From contig CACBQF010000003.1 in NCBI GenBank assembly GCA_902541315.1, positions 50,483 to 114,482 of the forward strand: 64,000 bases of DNA, read 5' to 3'. The position numbers and the translations under genes were made by a program. The notes beneath the pieces were generated by a model that saw only the letters and a list, made by a program, of their open reading frames with translations, was not told the origin of the DNA and searched no databases. This DNA comes from an uncultured Pelagibacteraceae bacterium. GTDB taxonomy: Bacteria; Pseudomonadota; Alphaproteobacteria; Pelagibacterales; Pelagibacteraceae. Positions 54,233-62,860 of the stretch are shown here, piece by piece (positions within the stretch are counted from its first letter, which is position 1; every line of letters starts with the position of its first letter).

Positions 54233-56449
54233 ATGGACAACAAAAAAACAAAATTAACAATTTCTGGTGGTTCAAAGAAATCATTCAAAGATATCAATGA
54301 TCAAAAAAATCAGGGAAAAAAAACAGTCATAATAAATAGACAGTCAATAAAATTTGCTGGAAAAAGTAACTACGCTAAGGCAAGTGGTTACAAAACTTCA
54401 TCAAATAATTTTAAAAAAGTAAGTAACTTTAAGACAAATTTAAAAGTTAATAATTCTAATTTAGGTATCAGTGATTTTGAAAAACGAAAGCTAGCAGAAC
54501 AAAGAGCAACAAAAAGATTTAAAAATGAAGATGATAAAGATAAAAAATCTAAGTTAGGTACCAAAAAAAGAGATATTAAATTAACAGTATCAAGGGCTTT
54601 AAGTGATGAAATAGAGACTAGAGAAAGGAGTTTAGCCTCTGTAAAAAGAGCAAGACAAAAAGAGCTTAAAAATGTCAACAAAGAAGATAACAAAGAAAAC
54701 CAAAAACCTATCAAAAGAAATATAAATATCCCTGAGGCTATAACGGTTAGGGAATTGGCTAACAAAATGGCAGAACAATCTAGTAATGTAATTAAACATT
54801 TATTTGGTATGGGGGTAACTGTAACTATTAATCAAACTTTAGCGGCGGATACTGCAGAGTATCTCGTGAGAGAATTTGGTCATAACCCAATACGTGAGGA
54901 AAAAGCCGAAGAAATAATTAAAAAAATTAAAGACTCACGGACTGAAAATTTAAAAAATAGAGCACCTATCATTACAGTAATGGGCCATGTTGATCATGGA
55001 AAAACTTCTGTTTTAGATGTTTTGAGAAGTGCTGACGTTGTCTCTGGAGAGTTTGGAGGAATAACACAACATATTGGAGCCTACCAAATTAAAAGTGGTG
55101 ATAATAAATTAACTTTTATTGATACACCTGGTCATGCTGCTTTTACTGAAATGCGTGCAAGAGGATCAAAACTAACCGATATTGTTGTTTTAGTTGTTGC
55201 TGCGGATGATGGAGTTAAACCACAAACAGTAGAGTCAATTAAACACGCTAGAGCTGCAAAAGTACCAATAGTAGTAGCAATAAATAAATGTGACTTGCCA
55301 GAAGCGGACCCGCAAAAAATAAAAAATCAATTATTAGAGCATGAATTGATATCAGAAGATTTGTCAGGTGACACTTTAATGGTTGAGATATCTGCCAAAA
55401 CAAAATTAAATTTAGATAAACTGCTTGAAGCAATAATTCTACAAGCTGAAATTTTAGATTTGAAAACTGACTTTGACACAAATGCAACAGGGGTAGTATT
55501 AGAATCTAAAATTGATACAGGAAGAGGTCCAGTCGCAAATATAATTGTTACAAGGGGCACATTAAGAAAGGGTGATTTTTTTGTAAGCGGGTTAAAGTGG
55601 GGAAAAATTAGAGCAATCATAAATGATAAAGGTGAAAATATCAATGAGGCAATGCCCTCAACCCCAGTAGAAATTTTAGGCATTAATGGTGCCGCTAAAT
55701 CAGGAGATGACTTTATTGTTCTAGATAATGAAAAAGCAGCAAAAACTCTAAGTGAGAATAGAACAGAGGAAAATAAAGATGTTAAAAATCCTCTTTCTTT
55801 TGCCACACAAGAATCTGCATTTTCAAATAAATTATCTCAAGATCTCAACTTGGTTATTAAATCAGATGTTCATGGTTCCTCAGAAGCTATCAAAAGTGCA
55901 ATTAATCAGATTAAACACGATGAGGTAAAACCTAAAATTATTTTAGCAGATATTGGTATGGTAACAGAAACCGATGTAACTTTAGCTAAAGCATCTAAAG
56001 CAGTGCTTATAGCATTCAATGTAAAACCAAGTAAGGAGGCAAAAAAACTTGCTGAGGATGAAAATATTAAAATATCATCTTACAATATAATATATGAAGT
56101 TTTAGATTTTGTTAAAAAAAGTATGTCGGGACTTCTAACACCTGATGTGAAAGAAAATATCACCGGTACTGCTCAAATTCTTGAAATTTTTAAAGTTTCT
56201 GGTGCTGGTAAAATTGCAGGCTCTAAAGTAACAGAGGGCGAAATTCTTGCTAATTCTAGCGTAAGAATTATTAGAGATGGTACGATTATTTATACTGGTA
56301 AAATAGTAACTATATTTAGAGAAAAAAACCAAGTAAAACAGGTAGATATCGGTCAGGAGTGTGGAATTGCTCTCAAGGACTACATGGATTTTCAAAAAAA
56401 TGATACAATCGAAGCTTTTAATGTTACATCTACAGAAAGATCAATATAA
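54233..56449 (+). CDS. infB: Translation initiation factor IF-2
   Basis: IF-2 is the GTPase placing fMet-tRNA on the 30S subunit. The 738-aa protein has a Lys-rich, low-complexity N-terminal third, the IF2-N region ([27 protein letters not shown]), and the G domain with [16 protein letters not shown] near residue 246, DTPGHAAF and NKCDLP, then beta-barrel domains to the C-terminus. It follows nusA by 10 bp; the small ylxR gene usually between them is missing. Its end overlaps rbfA by 1 bp. Confidence 0.97.
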   Translation: MDNKKTKLTISGGSKKSFKDINDQKNQGKKTVIINRQSIKFAGKSNYAKASGYKTSSNNFKKVSNFKTNLKVNNSNLGISDFEKRKLAEQRATKRFKNEDDKDKKSKLGTKKRDIKLTVSRALSDEIETRERSLASVKRARQKELKNVNKEDNKENQKPIKRNINIPEAITVRELANKMAEQSSNVIKHLFGMGVTVTINQTLAADTAEYLVREFGHNPIREEKAEEIIKKIKDSRTENLKNRAPIITVMGHVDHGKTSVLDVLRSADVVSGEFGGITQHIGAYQIKSGDNKLTFIDTPGHAAFTEMRARGSKLTDIVVLVVAADDGVKPQTVESIKHARAAKVPIVVAINKCDLPEADPQKIKNQLLEHELISEDLSGDTLMVEISAKTKLNLDKLLEAIILQAEILDLKTDFDTNATGVVLESKIDTGRGPVANIIVTRGTLRKGDFFVSGLKWGKIRAIINDKGENINEAMPSTPVEILGINGAAKSGDDFIVLDNEKAAKTLSENRTEENKDVKNPLSFATQESAFSNKLSQDLNLVIKSDVHGSSEAIKSAINQIKHDEVKPKIILADIGMVTETDVTLAKASKAVLIAFNVKPSKEAKKLAEDENIKISSYNIIYEVLDFVKKSMSGLLTPDVKENITGTAQILEIFKVSGAGKIAGSKVTEGEILANSSVRIIRDGTIIYTGKIVTIFREKNQVKQVDIGQECGIALKDYMDFQKNDTIEAFNVTSTERSI

Positions 56450-56817
56450 TGGCTGATAGAATAGGAAAACAATCTTCTCAAAGACAATTAAGAGTAGGTG
56501 AAATGATCAAACAATCTTTGAGTATGATTTTTATAAGGAATGAAGCTAAAATCCCAAATTTAGAAACAAATAACATAACGGTGACAGAAGTTAGAATGAG
56601 TCAAGATTTAAAAATAGCTAAAGCATATGTATTGCCATTAGGTGGTAAAGATGCTGATAAGACGATCCAAAAATTAAAAGAATATTCTTTTTTAATAAGA
56701 AAAATTTTGTCTCAAAAAATTATTGCAAAGTTTTTACCAAAAATTCTTTTTCGTAAAGACGAGTCTTTTGAATATGCAGAAAAAATTGAAAATTTAATTA
56801 AACAAACAAATAAGTAG
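56449..56817 (+). CDS. rbfA: 30S ribosome-binding factor RbfA
   Basis: RbfA aids late 16S rRNA processing and cold growth. The 122-aa KH-fold protein has SSQRQLRVGEMIKQSLSMIF, NITVTEVRMSQDLKIAKAYVLPLGG and IAKFLPKILFRKDESFEYAEKIENLI, close to other alphaproteobacterial RbfA. The truB gene that commonly follows is absent; rpsO starts 10 bp downstream. Confidence 0.94.
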   Translation: MADRIGKQSSQRQLRVGEMIKQSLSMIFIRNEAKIPNLETNNITVTEVRMSQDLKIAKAYVLPLGGKDADKTIQKLKEYSFLIRKILSQKIIAKFLPKILFRKDESFEYAEKIENLIKQTNK

Positions 56818-56827
56818 GAAAATAAAT

Positions 56828-57076
56828 ATGAGCAAAAAATCAGCAGAATTAGCTATTCATGATAAGGATACAGGATCATCTGAGATTCAAATAGCTTTAT
56901 TAACAGAAAAAATTGAGAATTTATCTAAACACATTAAGCAGTTTAAAAAAGATAAACATTCCTCAGTTGGCTTACTAAAAGCAGTAAATAGAAGAAAAAA
57001 ATTGTTAGATTACCTTAAAAGGAATAAGGTTGATTCTTACAAAAATGTACTGTCGAAATTGAAATTGAGAAAGTAA
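56828..57076 (+). CDS. rpsO: 30S ribosomal protein S15
   Basis: The 82-aa S15 is a few residues shorter at the N-terminus than the usual 89. It contains the 16S-binding signature DTGSSEIQIALLTEKIENLSKHIK and the HSSVGLLKAVNRRKKLLDYLKR C-terminal helices. It precedes pnp, as in nearly all bacteria, with a 57-bp, unusually patterned spacer. Confidence 0.97.
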   Translation: MSKKSAELAIHDKDTGSSEIQIALLTEKIENLSKHIKQFKKDKHSSVGLLKAVNRRKKLLDYLKRNKVDSYKNVLSKLKLRK

Positions 57077-57096
57077 AAATCAAAATAGATAGAACT

Positions 57097-57136
57097 GAAT
57101 GAAACGAAACGAACGAAATGAAATGGAAATGAAATG
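57097..57136 (+). repeat. GAAAY tandem-like leader of pnp with stacked AUGs
   Basis: The pnp leader consists of GAATGAAACGAAACGAACG and GAAATGAAATGGAAATGAAATG: repeated GAAAC/GAAAT units ending in the pnp ATG. ATG triplets occur at 57099, 57118, 57123, 57129 and 57134; the last is pnp. The others are out of frame, and 57099, 57123 and 57129 share a frame that would stop at 57167. No hairpin like the E. coli pnp leader is seen. Confidence 0.7.
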
Positions 57137-59206
57137 TTTAAAGTATATAAGAAGGAAATTGAAGTAGCAGGAAAGAAGATAAGTTTAGAAACAGGAAAAA
57201 TAGCAAGACAAGCAGACGGTGCAATAATCGCAACATGTGGAGAAACAGTCGTTTTAGCAACAGTAGTTGGAGCAAAAAAAGTTAATCCTGATATTGACTA
57301 TTTCCCATTGTCTGTAAATTATCAGGAAAAATATTATGCCGCTGGAAAAATACCAGGTGGGTATTTTAAAAGAGAAGCAAGACCAACTGAGAGTGAAACA
57401 TTAATCTCTAGATTAATTGATAGACCAATCAGACCGTTATTTCCTGATGAATTTAAAAATGAAGTACAGCTGTTACCAACAGTAATTTCTTATGATAAAG
57501 AAAATGAAGCAGATATTTTATCGATCACAGCTTCATCAGCAGCTTTAGCTATATCAGGTATGCCATTCATGGGTCCCGTTGGAGCTTCCAGGGTTGGTTT
57601 TATTGAAGGAAAATATGTTTTAAATCCATCAAAAGCTGAGCTTGAAAAATCAAAATTAGACTTAGTTGTAGCAGGCACAAAAGATGCAGTGCTTATGGTT
57701 GAGTCTGAAGCGAGCGGTTTAACAGAGGATGAAATGTTAAATGCAGTCAAATTTGGTCATGAGGGTTTTGTTCCGGTTATAGAAATGATTGAGGAACTTG
57801 CGAAAGAATGTAGAAAACCAGAATGGACTATTGAAAAGAAAGACCTATCAGAGGTTAAGAAAAAACTTGAGGGGACTTTTACTGAGGATCTTAAAAAAGC
57901 TTTTGCAACAAGAGATAAGCAAGACAGATCAAATCAAATTTCTGAAATCACAGATAAAGCTAAAAAACTTTATGAAGAAAATGATAATTACACAGATCTT
58001 GATGTTAATTCTGAACTAAAAAAAATAGAAAAATCCATAGTTAGAACGGACATTCTAAAAAATAAAAATAGAATTGATGGTAGAGGATTATCTGATGTAA
58101 GGCCTATATCTTGTGAGGTTGGTATTCTACCAAGAACTCATGGTTCTGCACTATTTACTAGAGGTGAAACGCAGGCAATTGTGACAGCTACTTTAGGTAC
58201 ATCAGATGATGAACAAAGAATTGAAAGTTTAGATGGATTACAAAGAGAAAGATTCATGCTTCACTATAACTTTCCACCTTTTTCAGTTGGAGAAACAGGA
58301 AGAATTGGAACTGGTAGAAGAGAAATAGGTCATGGTAAATTAGCATGGAGAGCGATACATTCCTCATTGCCATCAAAAGATGCATTTCCATATACTTTTA
58401 GAGTAGTTTCTGAAATTACAGAATCTAACGGTTCATCTTCAATGGCTACTGTCTGTGGAACTTCATTAGCATTAATGGATGCGGGTGTGCCGATTAAAGA
58501 ACCTGTTGCAGGTATAGCAATGGGTTTAATCAAAGAGGGTAATGATTTTAGTGTTTTATCAGATATTTTAGGTGATGAAGATCATTTAGGTGACATGGAC
58601 TTTAAAGTCGCTGGAACTAAAGATGGAATTACTTCTCTTCAAATGGATATCAAAATTACAGGTATCACATTTGAAATTATGGAACAGGCATTAAGCCAAG
58701 CTAAAGATGGAAGAGTTCATATCTTGGGAGAAATGAATAAAGCGTTGTCAGCTTCAAGAGCAGATGTCGGAAAACACACTCCAAAAATGGAAAAAATTAA
58801 TGTTGATAAAAAAGACATTGCTGCAGTAATAGGAAAAGGTGGAGCAACTATTAGAGAGATTGTTGAAAAATCAGGTGCCAAAGTTGATGTAAATGATGAA
58901 GGTACAGTAACGGTTGCTGCTCCTGATGAAGATTCTAGAAACGTTGCTATGCAAATGATCAAAGACATCACTGCTAAAGCCGAATTAAATAAAATTTATT
59001 CAGGTAAAGTAATGAAGATTATGGAATTTGGTGCATTTGTTAATTTTTTAGGTAAACAAGATGGCCTTGTTCATATTTCTGAACTAGCAGACAAAAGAGT
59101 GGCTAAAGTAACTGACGTTGTAAAAGAGGGGGACGAAGTAAAAGTTAAAGTGATCGGTTTTGATAGAGGTAAAGTTAAACTTTCTATGAAACAAGTTACT
59201 GAATAA
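57134..59206 (+). CDS. pnp: Polyribonucleotide nucleotidyltransferase (PNPase)
   Basis: PNPase is the trimeric phosphorolytic 3'-5' exoribonuclease. The 690-aa protein has two RNase PH domains ([29 protein letters not shown] near residue 77; [14 protein letters not shown] and catalytic-site [18 protein letters not shown] in the second), a KH domain ([26 protein letters not shown] near residue 557), and a C-terminal S1 domain ([27 protein letters not shown]). It closes the nusA-infB-rbfA-rpsO-pnp cluster. Confidence 0.98.
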   Translation: MFKVYKKEIEVAGKKISLETGKIARQADGAIIATCGETVVLATVVGAKKVNPDIDYFPLSVNYQEKYYAAGKIPGGYFKREARPTESETLISRLIDRPIRPLFPDEFKNEVQLLPTVISYDKENEADILSITASSAALAISGMPFMGPVGASRVGFIEGKYVLNPSKAELEKSKLDLVVAGTKDAVLMVESEASGLTEDEMLNAVKFGHEGFVPVIEMIEELAKECRKPEWTIEKKDLSEVKKKLEGTFTEDLKKAFATRDKQDRSNQISEITDKAKKLYEENDNYTDLDVNSELKKIEKSIVRTDILKNKNRIDGRGLSDVRPISCEVGILPRTHGSALFTRGETQAIVTATLGTSDDEQRIESLDGLQRERFMLHYNFPPFSVGETGRIGTGRREIGHGKLAWRAIHSSLPSKDAFPYTFRVVSEITESNGSSSMATVCGTSLALMDAGVPIKEPVAGIAMGLIKEGNDFSVLSDILGDEDHLGDMDFKVAGTKDGITSLQMDIKITGITFEIMEQALSQAKDGRVHILGEMNKALSASRADVGKHTPKMEKINVDKKDIAAVIGKGGATIREIVEKSGAKVDVNDEGTVTVAAPDEDSRNVAMQMIKDITAKAELNKIYSGKVMKIMEFGAFVNFLGKQDGLVHISELADKRVAKVTDVVKEGDEVKVKVIGFDRGKVKLSMKQVTE

Positions 59207-59210
59207 AACA

Positions 59211-59363
59211 ATGTTTTATCTAACCAAGATTAAAGAAAGTTTACTTAAAAAAAAATATGGAAAGTATATTATGATAGGTGGATTCACTTTTTTTTTGCTC
59301 AAAGGTTTAATTTGGCTGGGTATTTTTACAGTTGTAGGTTTGGGACTTTTTAATTCTTTTTAG
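59211..59363 (+). CDS. 50-aa small membrane protein (unlisted sORF)
   Basis: A 50-aa ORF starts 4 bp after the pnp stop. It has an amphipathic basic N-terminus (MFYLTKIKESLLKKKYGKYI) and a hydrophobic span (FTFFLLKGLIWLGIFTVVGLGLF) long enough for one membrane helix or a hairpin. Its TAG overlaps the convergent DUF4149 gene by 4 bp, exactly the packing seen for real genes here. I do not recognise the family. Confidence 0.65.
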   Translation: MFYLTKIKESLLKKKYGKYIMIGGFTFFLLKGLIWLGIFTVVGLGLFNSF

Positions 59364-59749
59364 ATTAAAATAATCACTAAGAATATTATTTGTATAAAAT
59401 TAATCATAACAGAAATAAAATGTGAATATTTGAATTTGTTATCTTGGTTTTTATCTCTATACTTATTTATTAATGGCATCAATATATAATTTAATAAAGC
59501 AAATAGAAATGTTACCGCCAATATTAGATAGAAATTTAAAGAAAAAGTTTCTTGAACTATGAAAAATATTAAAATAAAAAAACTAATAATTAAGTTTACA
59601 GTATAGTAATAAGGAAATATTTTTCTGATAAATTTTCTAGCATTCTCCTCATATAAAACAGTAAAAGTTATTGGTGCAACAACAAAAGAAAAGAAGAGCA
59701 TAATACCTAATATTATACTTGTAAGATAATTACTTAGTTGACTTAACAT
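59360..59749 (-). CDS. DUF4149-family membrane protein
   Basis: This 129-aa protein has four hydrophobic segments (residues ~7-28, ~50-68, ~73-90, ~108-128). The first helix region SIILGIMLFFSFVVAPITFTVL with conserved Phe/Pro and the ENARKFIRKIFPYYYTVNLI loop match DUF4149/TMEM205-like proteins. Function unknown. Confidence 0.78.
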   Translation of the reverse strand: MLSQLSNYLTSIILGIMLFFSFVVAPITFTVLYEENARKFIRKIFPYYYTVNLIISFFILIFFIVQETFSLNFYLILAVTFLFALLNYILMPLINKYRDKNQDNKFKYSHFISVMINFIQIIFLVIILI

Positions 59750-59777
59750 TTTAAATGACTACCTCAAAAATCTTAAA

Positions 59778-60470
59778 CTAATTAATTTTTTTTTGAAATA
59801 ATTTGAAAATTATTAAAACGACAATTTTCAAAATAATTTTAAAGTTTAGTTTACTTTTATTGAACTTTCTTTGTCCAAAATTGATTTTGTAATCTAAAAC
59901 TTTAATGTTATTGTAAGAAAAAATTATATCAAATAAAATTTTAAAACCTGAATTGTAAAGTTTATTCTTAGATCGTAAAAATATTTCTTTTTTTAAAATA
60001 AAAAAACCACTCATAGGATCATTAGTTTTTTTAACAAAAAAAATACGGTTTATAAGAAAAATAATCAATTTTGATAAAAGTTTGCGTGTAAAACTTAAGC
60101 TATTATCCTCAGAAAATTCTCTTATACCAACAAGAACATCTGGTTTTTCTTTTTTATAAATACTAATCATTTTTTTTAAACAACTAGGTTTGTGTTGTAG
60201 ATCTCCATCCATAATAATAATATTATTATTTTTACTTTTTTTAATTCCTTCAACACAAGATTTGCTTAAATCTTTTTCTTTTTTTCTTATAATAAAATTT
60301 ACATTTTTAGATTTTATTGATTTTAAAATATTTAAAGTATTATCTGAGGAGTTATCATCAACAAATATTATTTCATACACAACTTTTTTTAAATTTTTTT
60401 TTAGCAAATAGGTTAATTTAAGGATACTCTCTGACTCATTTAATATAGGAATGATTATTGAAAATTTCAT
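59778..60470 (-). CDS. GT2 glycosyltransferase (dolichol-phosphate-mannose-synthase type)
   Basis: This 230-aa family 2 glycosyltransferase has FSIIIPILNESESI at the start, IIFVDDNSSDNTLNIL near residue 35, the metal-binding IIMDGDLQHKPSCLKKMI (DxD) near residue 88, and GIREFSEDNSLSFTRKLLSKLI...NDPMSGFFILKKEIF, typical of DPM1-like polyprenyl-phosphate sugar transferases. No C-terminal GtrA or membrane domain, but a hydrophobic patch (IILKIVVLIIFKLF) is at the end. It probably makes a lipid-linked sugar used by a GT-C membrane enzyme such as the divergent neighbour. Confidence 0.85.
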   Translation of the reverse strand: MKFSIIIPILNESESILKLTYLLKKNLKKVVYEIIFVDDNSSDNTLNILKSIKSKNVNFIIRKKEKDLSKSCVEGIKKSKNNNIIIMDGDLQHKPSCLKKMISIYKKEKPDVLVGIREFSEDNSLSFTRKLLSKLIIFLINRIFFVKKTNDPMSGFFILKKEIFLRSKNKLYNSGFKILFDIIFSYNNIKVLDYKINFGQRKFNKSKLNFKIILKIVVLIIFKLFQKKIN

Positions 60471-60533
60471 TAATAAATTATTATAAAAAATTTTTAATTG
60501 TAATTACAATATTATATTTTTGTGATTAAACTT

Positions 60534-62054
60534 ATGATAAGAAAAATCGAAATTACTCTATTATTCTTAATAATAATTTTTTTCTCTATTTTTATTTTTT
60601 TACATCTAAACCCTTTAACCAACTGGTATGAGGGAAACATAGAAAATTTATATTTTATATATAATAGTATTTTATCTAGTCTTAAAATTAAGCCTGTTGT
60701 AATAGATTATCCGGGTACACCGTCATTCATAATCAATGGCTTTGCGTACAATATCTTTCTAGGAGAATTTTCTAGTATTTCTGAGATTAGTGATCAGTAT
60801 CAAATTGACAATTATTTAAATTATACTTTAAAAATTAATAAATACATACAACTGATATATTTATCCCTATATTTTGTTTTTATTTTTAAAATTTTAAATG
60901 AATTTAATACAAACAACATATACTCCAACTTTTTACTAACCGTTGCTTTAATATTTTCCCCTCCTATGATTGAAAATTTCCAATTATCAAGGATAGAAAA
61001 TGATGCATTGTTCTTTTTGTCGATTGGAATTTATTTTTTTATAAGATTTATTAAAACAAATAGTTCAATAAATTTTTTTTTATTTAATATTTTTTTCATT
61101 TTAATGCTTTTAACTAAAGTTTTATATGTTTTTACTATTTATTTATTAATTATAATATTATTTTTTTTTAAAAAAGAAAAAATACTGAATTATTTTAATA
61201 AACTAAATTTTTTTTCTATACTAATATTAATAAATATTTTTTTGTTTTTTTCTTTGTATGGAATTCAAATTTTTCTTAATAAGTTTTACTTTATTAGTAT
61301 TATCTTCAGTTTAGTAACCTATGGATTGGTTGTATCTTCTCTTATCTACTCTTTTTTCATATTGAAAATAGACTTAAAAAAATTATTTCTTTGCTCATTG
61401 TGTTCATCAATAGCGATTATTTTTTTATTTTATTTAACTAATTCAAATTTTTCCCATTTATATTATGTAATATTTCCTTTTGATTTGTTAAAACAACATT
61501 TAAGGGGTGCTTATTCTCTAGATGCAAATTTTATTGAACAAATAATTCTTATAATTAAGAAAATTTATTTAAATTTCTCAGAGTTTAAAATATATTTATA
61601 TGAGGTATTTATTTTAATTTCATTCCTCATAACTTTTTTGATTAATTTTAAATTAAATTTAATTAATTTTTTTTTGGTTTCTTTGTATTTTTTATTTAAA
61701 ATTATTTTTAATATTAAGTATTACCTTTACTATGATAGTATTACTTTCCTATTGTTAACAATACTATTTTCTAATTTATTTATTAATAATATCAAATTAA
61801 AACATTTCTTAACATTTTGTATTTTAATAATCTCTATATATTCGACTCACAAAATAATAATATATGATGATTTACAAATTAATAACAAAGTAAAATCGAA
61901 TGAGATAATAAAAAATTTCTGTAGATATTCTTTAATTACAGAGGAAGAGTTTAATAAACTAGATGTTGATGATCCTGAAAATTATGCGTTATATCACACA
62001 AAAAATTTAATGACTTATAAAAGTGTTAAACAGATTTGTTTTAACAAAATATAA
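60534..62054 (+). CDS. Polytopic membrane protein, GT-C-like, unknown function
   Basis: About 506 aa starting at ATG 60534 (the track uses GTG 60522). It has about ten hydrophobic helices rich in Phe, Leu and Ile; the first external loop holds NWYEGNIENLYFIYNSIL and VIDYPGTPSFIINGF, and a soluble C-terminal tail of ~60 residues follows (NNKVKSNEIIKNFCRYSLITEEEF). Topology with a large first loop resembles GT-C lipid-sugar-dependent glycosyltransferases. The adjacent GT2 enzyme supports that idea, but I see no decisive motif. Confidence 0.6.
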   Translation: MIRKIEITLLFLIIIFFSIFIFLHLNPLTNWYEGNIENLYFIYNSILSSLKIKPVVIDYPGTPSFIINGFAYNIFLGEFSSISEISDQYQIDNYLNYTLKINKYIQLIYLSLYFVFIFKILNEFNTNNIYSNFLLTVALIFSPPMIENFQLSRIENDALFFLSIGIYFFIRFIKTNSSINFFLFNIFFILMLLTKVLYVFTIYLLIIILFFFKKEKILNYFNKLNFFSILILINIFLFFSLYGIQIFLNKFYFISIIFSLVTYGLVVSSLIYSFFILKIDLKKLFLCSLCSSIAIIFLFYLTNSNFSHLYYVIFPFDLLKQHLRGAYSLDANFIEQIILIIKKIYLNFSEFKIYLYEVFILISFLITFLINFKLNLINFFLVSLYFLFKIIFNIKYYLYYDSITFLLLTILFSNLFINNIKLKHFLTFCILIISIYSTHKIIIYDDLQINNKVKSNEIIKNFCRYSLITEEEFNKLDVDDPENYALYHTKNLMTYKSVKQICFNKI

Positions 62055-62069
62055 GTTTAATTTATAAAA

Positions 62070-62858
62070 TTATTTTGAAATGTTTTTAGGATCAGGCATC
62101 CCAACTTTATTATAACCAGCATCTACGTAGTGAATTTCGCCAGTAACACCATTTGCAAGATCACTTAGAAGATATAATGCTGAATTTCCAACATCATTTA
62201 TATCTACATTTCTTTTGAGAAATGAATGATCTTCATTCCACTTATATAAAAATTTTGCATCCCCAATAGCAGAAGCAGCTAATGTTTTAATAGGTCCAGC
62301 ACTTATCGCATTAACTCTCATGCCTTTAGCACCCAAATCTCTTGCTAAATATTTAACACTAGATTCTAATGCTGATTTGCAAACACCCATTACATTATAA
62401 TTTGGAATAGCTTTAGTAGATTCGTAAGTTAAAGTAAGAAGACTTCCACTTTTTTTCATCACCTTTGATGCTTCTTTTGCAACTTCAGTAAATGAAAAAC
62501 ATGAAATTAACATACTTCTTAAGAAGTTTTCTCTACTTGTATTTAAATATTCACCTGATAATTCTGATTTGTCTGAAAATGCAACCGCATGAACTACAAA
62601 ATCAATTTCACCCCATTTAGATTTAATATCCTCAAATAATTTTACTACCTCTTCTTTTTTTTCAACATCACAGCTAAAAGTTACTTTTGAATTCAATTTT
62701 TCAGCTAAAGGGAGCACTCTTTTTTTAAGAGCATCACCTAAATACGTGAATGCTAATTCAGCTCCAGCCTCTGAAAGTTTTTGAGAGATACCCCAAGCAA
62801 TAGATCTTTCGTTAGCAACTCCCATAATTAATCCTTTTTTACCTTTCATTAAGCCCAT
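62070..62858 (-). CDS. fabI: Enoyl-ACP reductase FabI
   Basis: FabI reduces enoyl-ACP with NADH in type II fatty-acid synthesis. The 262-aa SDR-fold protein has GKKGLIMGVANERSIAWGISQKLSEAGAELAFTYLGD, SCDVEKKEEVVKLF, and the catalytic Tyr/Lys pair in YNVMGVCKSALESSVKYLARDLG (YxxxxxxK) near residue 156, with AGPIKTLAA following. It starts 2 bp after the fabB stop, so fabB-fabI form an operon. Confidence 0.96.
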   Translation of the reverse strand: MGLMKGKKGLIMGVANERSIAWGISQKLSEAGAELAFTYLGDALKKRVLPLAEKLNSKVTFSCDVEKKEEVVKLFEDIKSKWGEIDFVVHAVAFSDKSELSGEYLNTSRENFLRSMLISCFSFTEVAKEASKVMKKSGSLLTLTYESTKAIPNYNVMGVCKSALESSVKYLARDLGAKGMRVNAISAGPIKTLAASAIGDAKFLYKWNEDHSFLKRNVDINDVGNSALYLLSDLANGVTGEIHYVDAGYNKVGMPDPKNISK

Positions 62859-62860
62859 GA

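Noticed and set aside
55248-55806. Minus-strand ORFs within infB
   Set aside because: Antisense shadows of a conserved gene with no family similarity.
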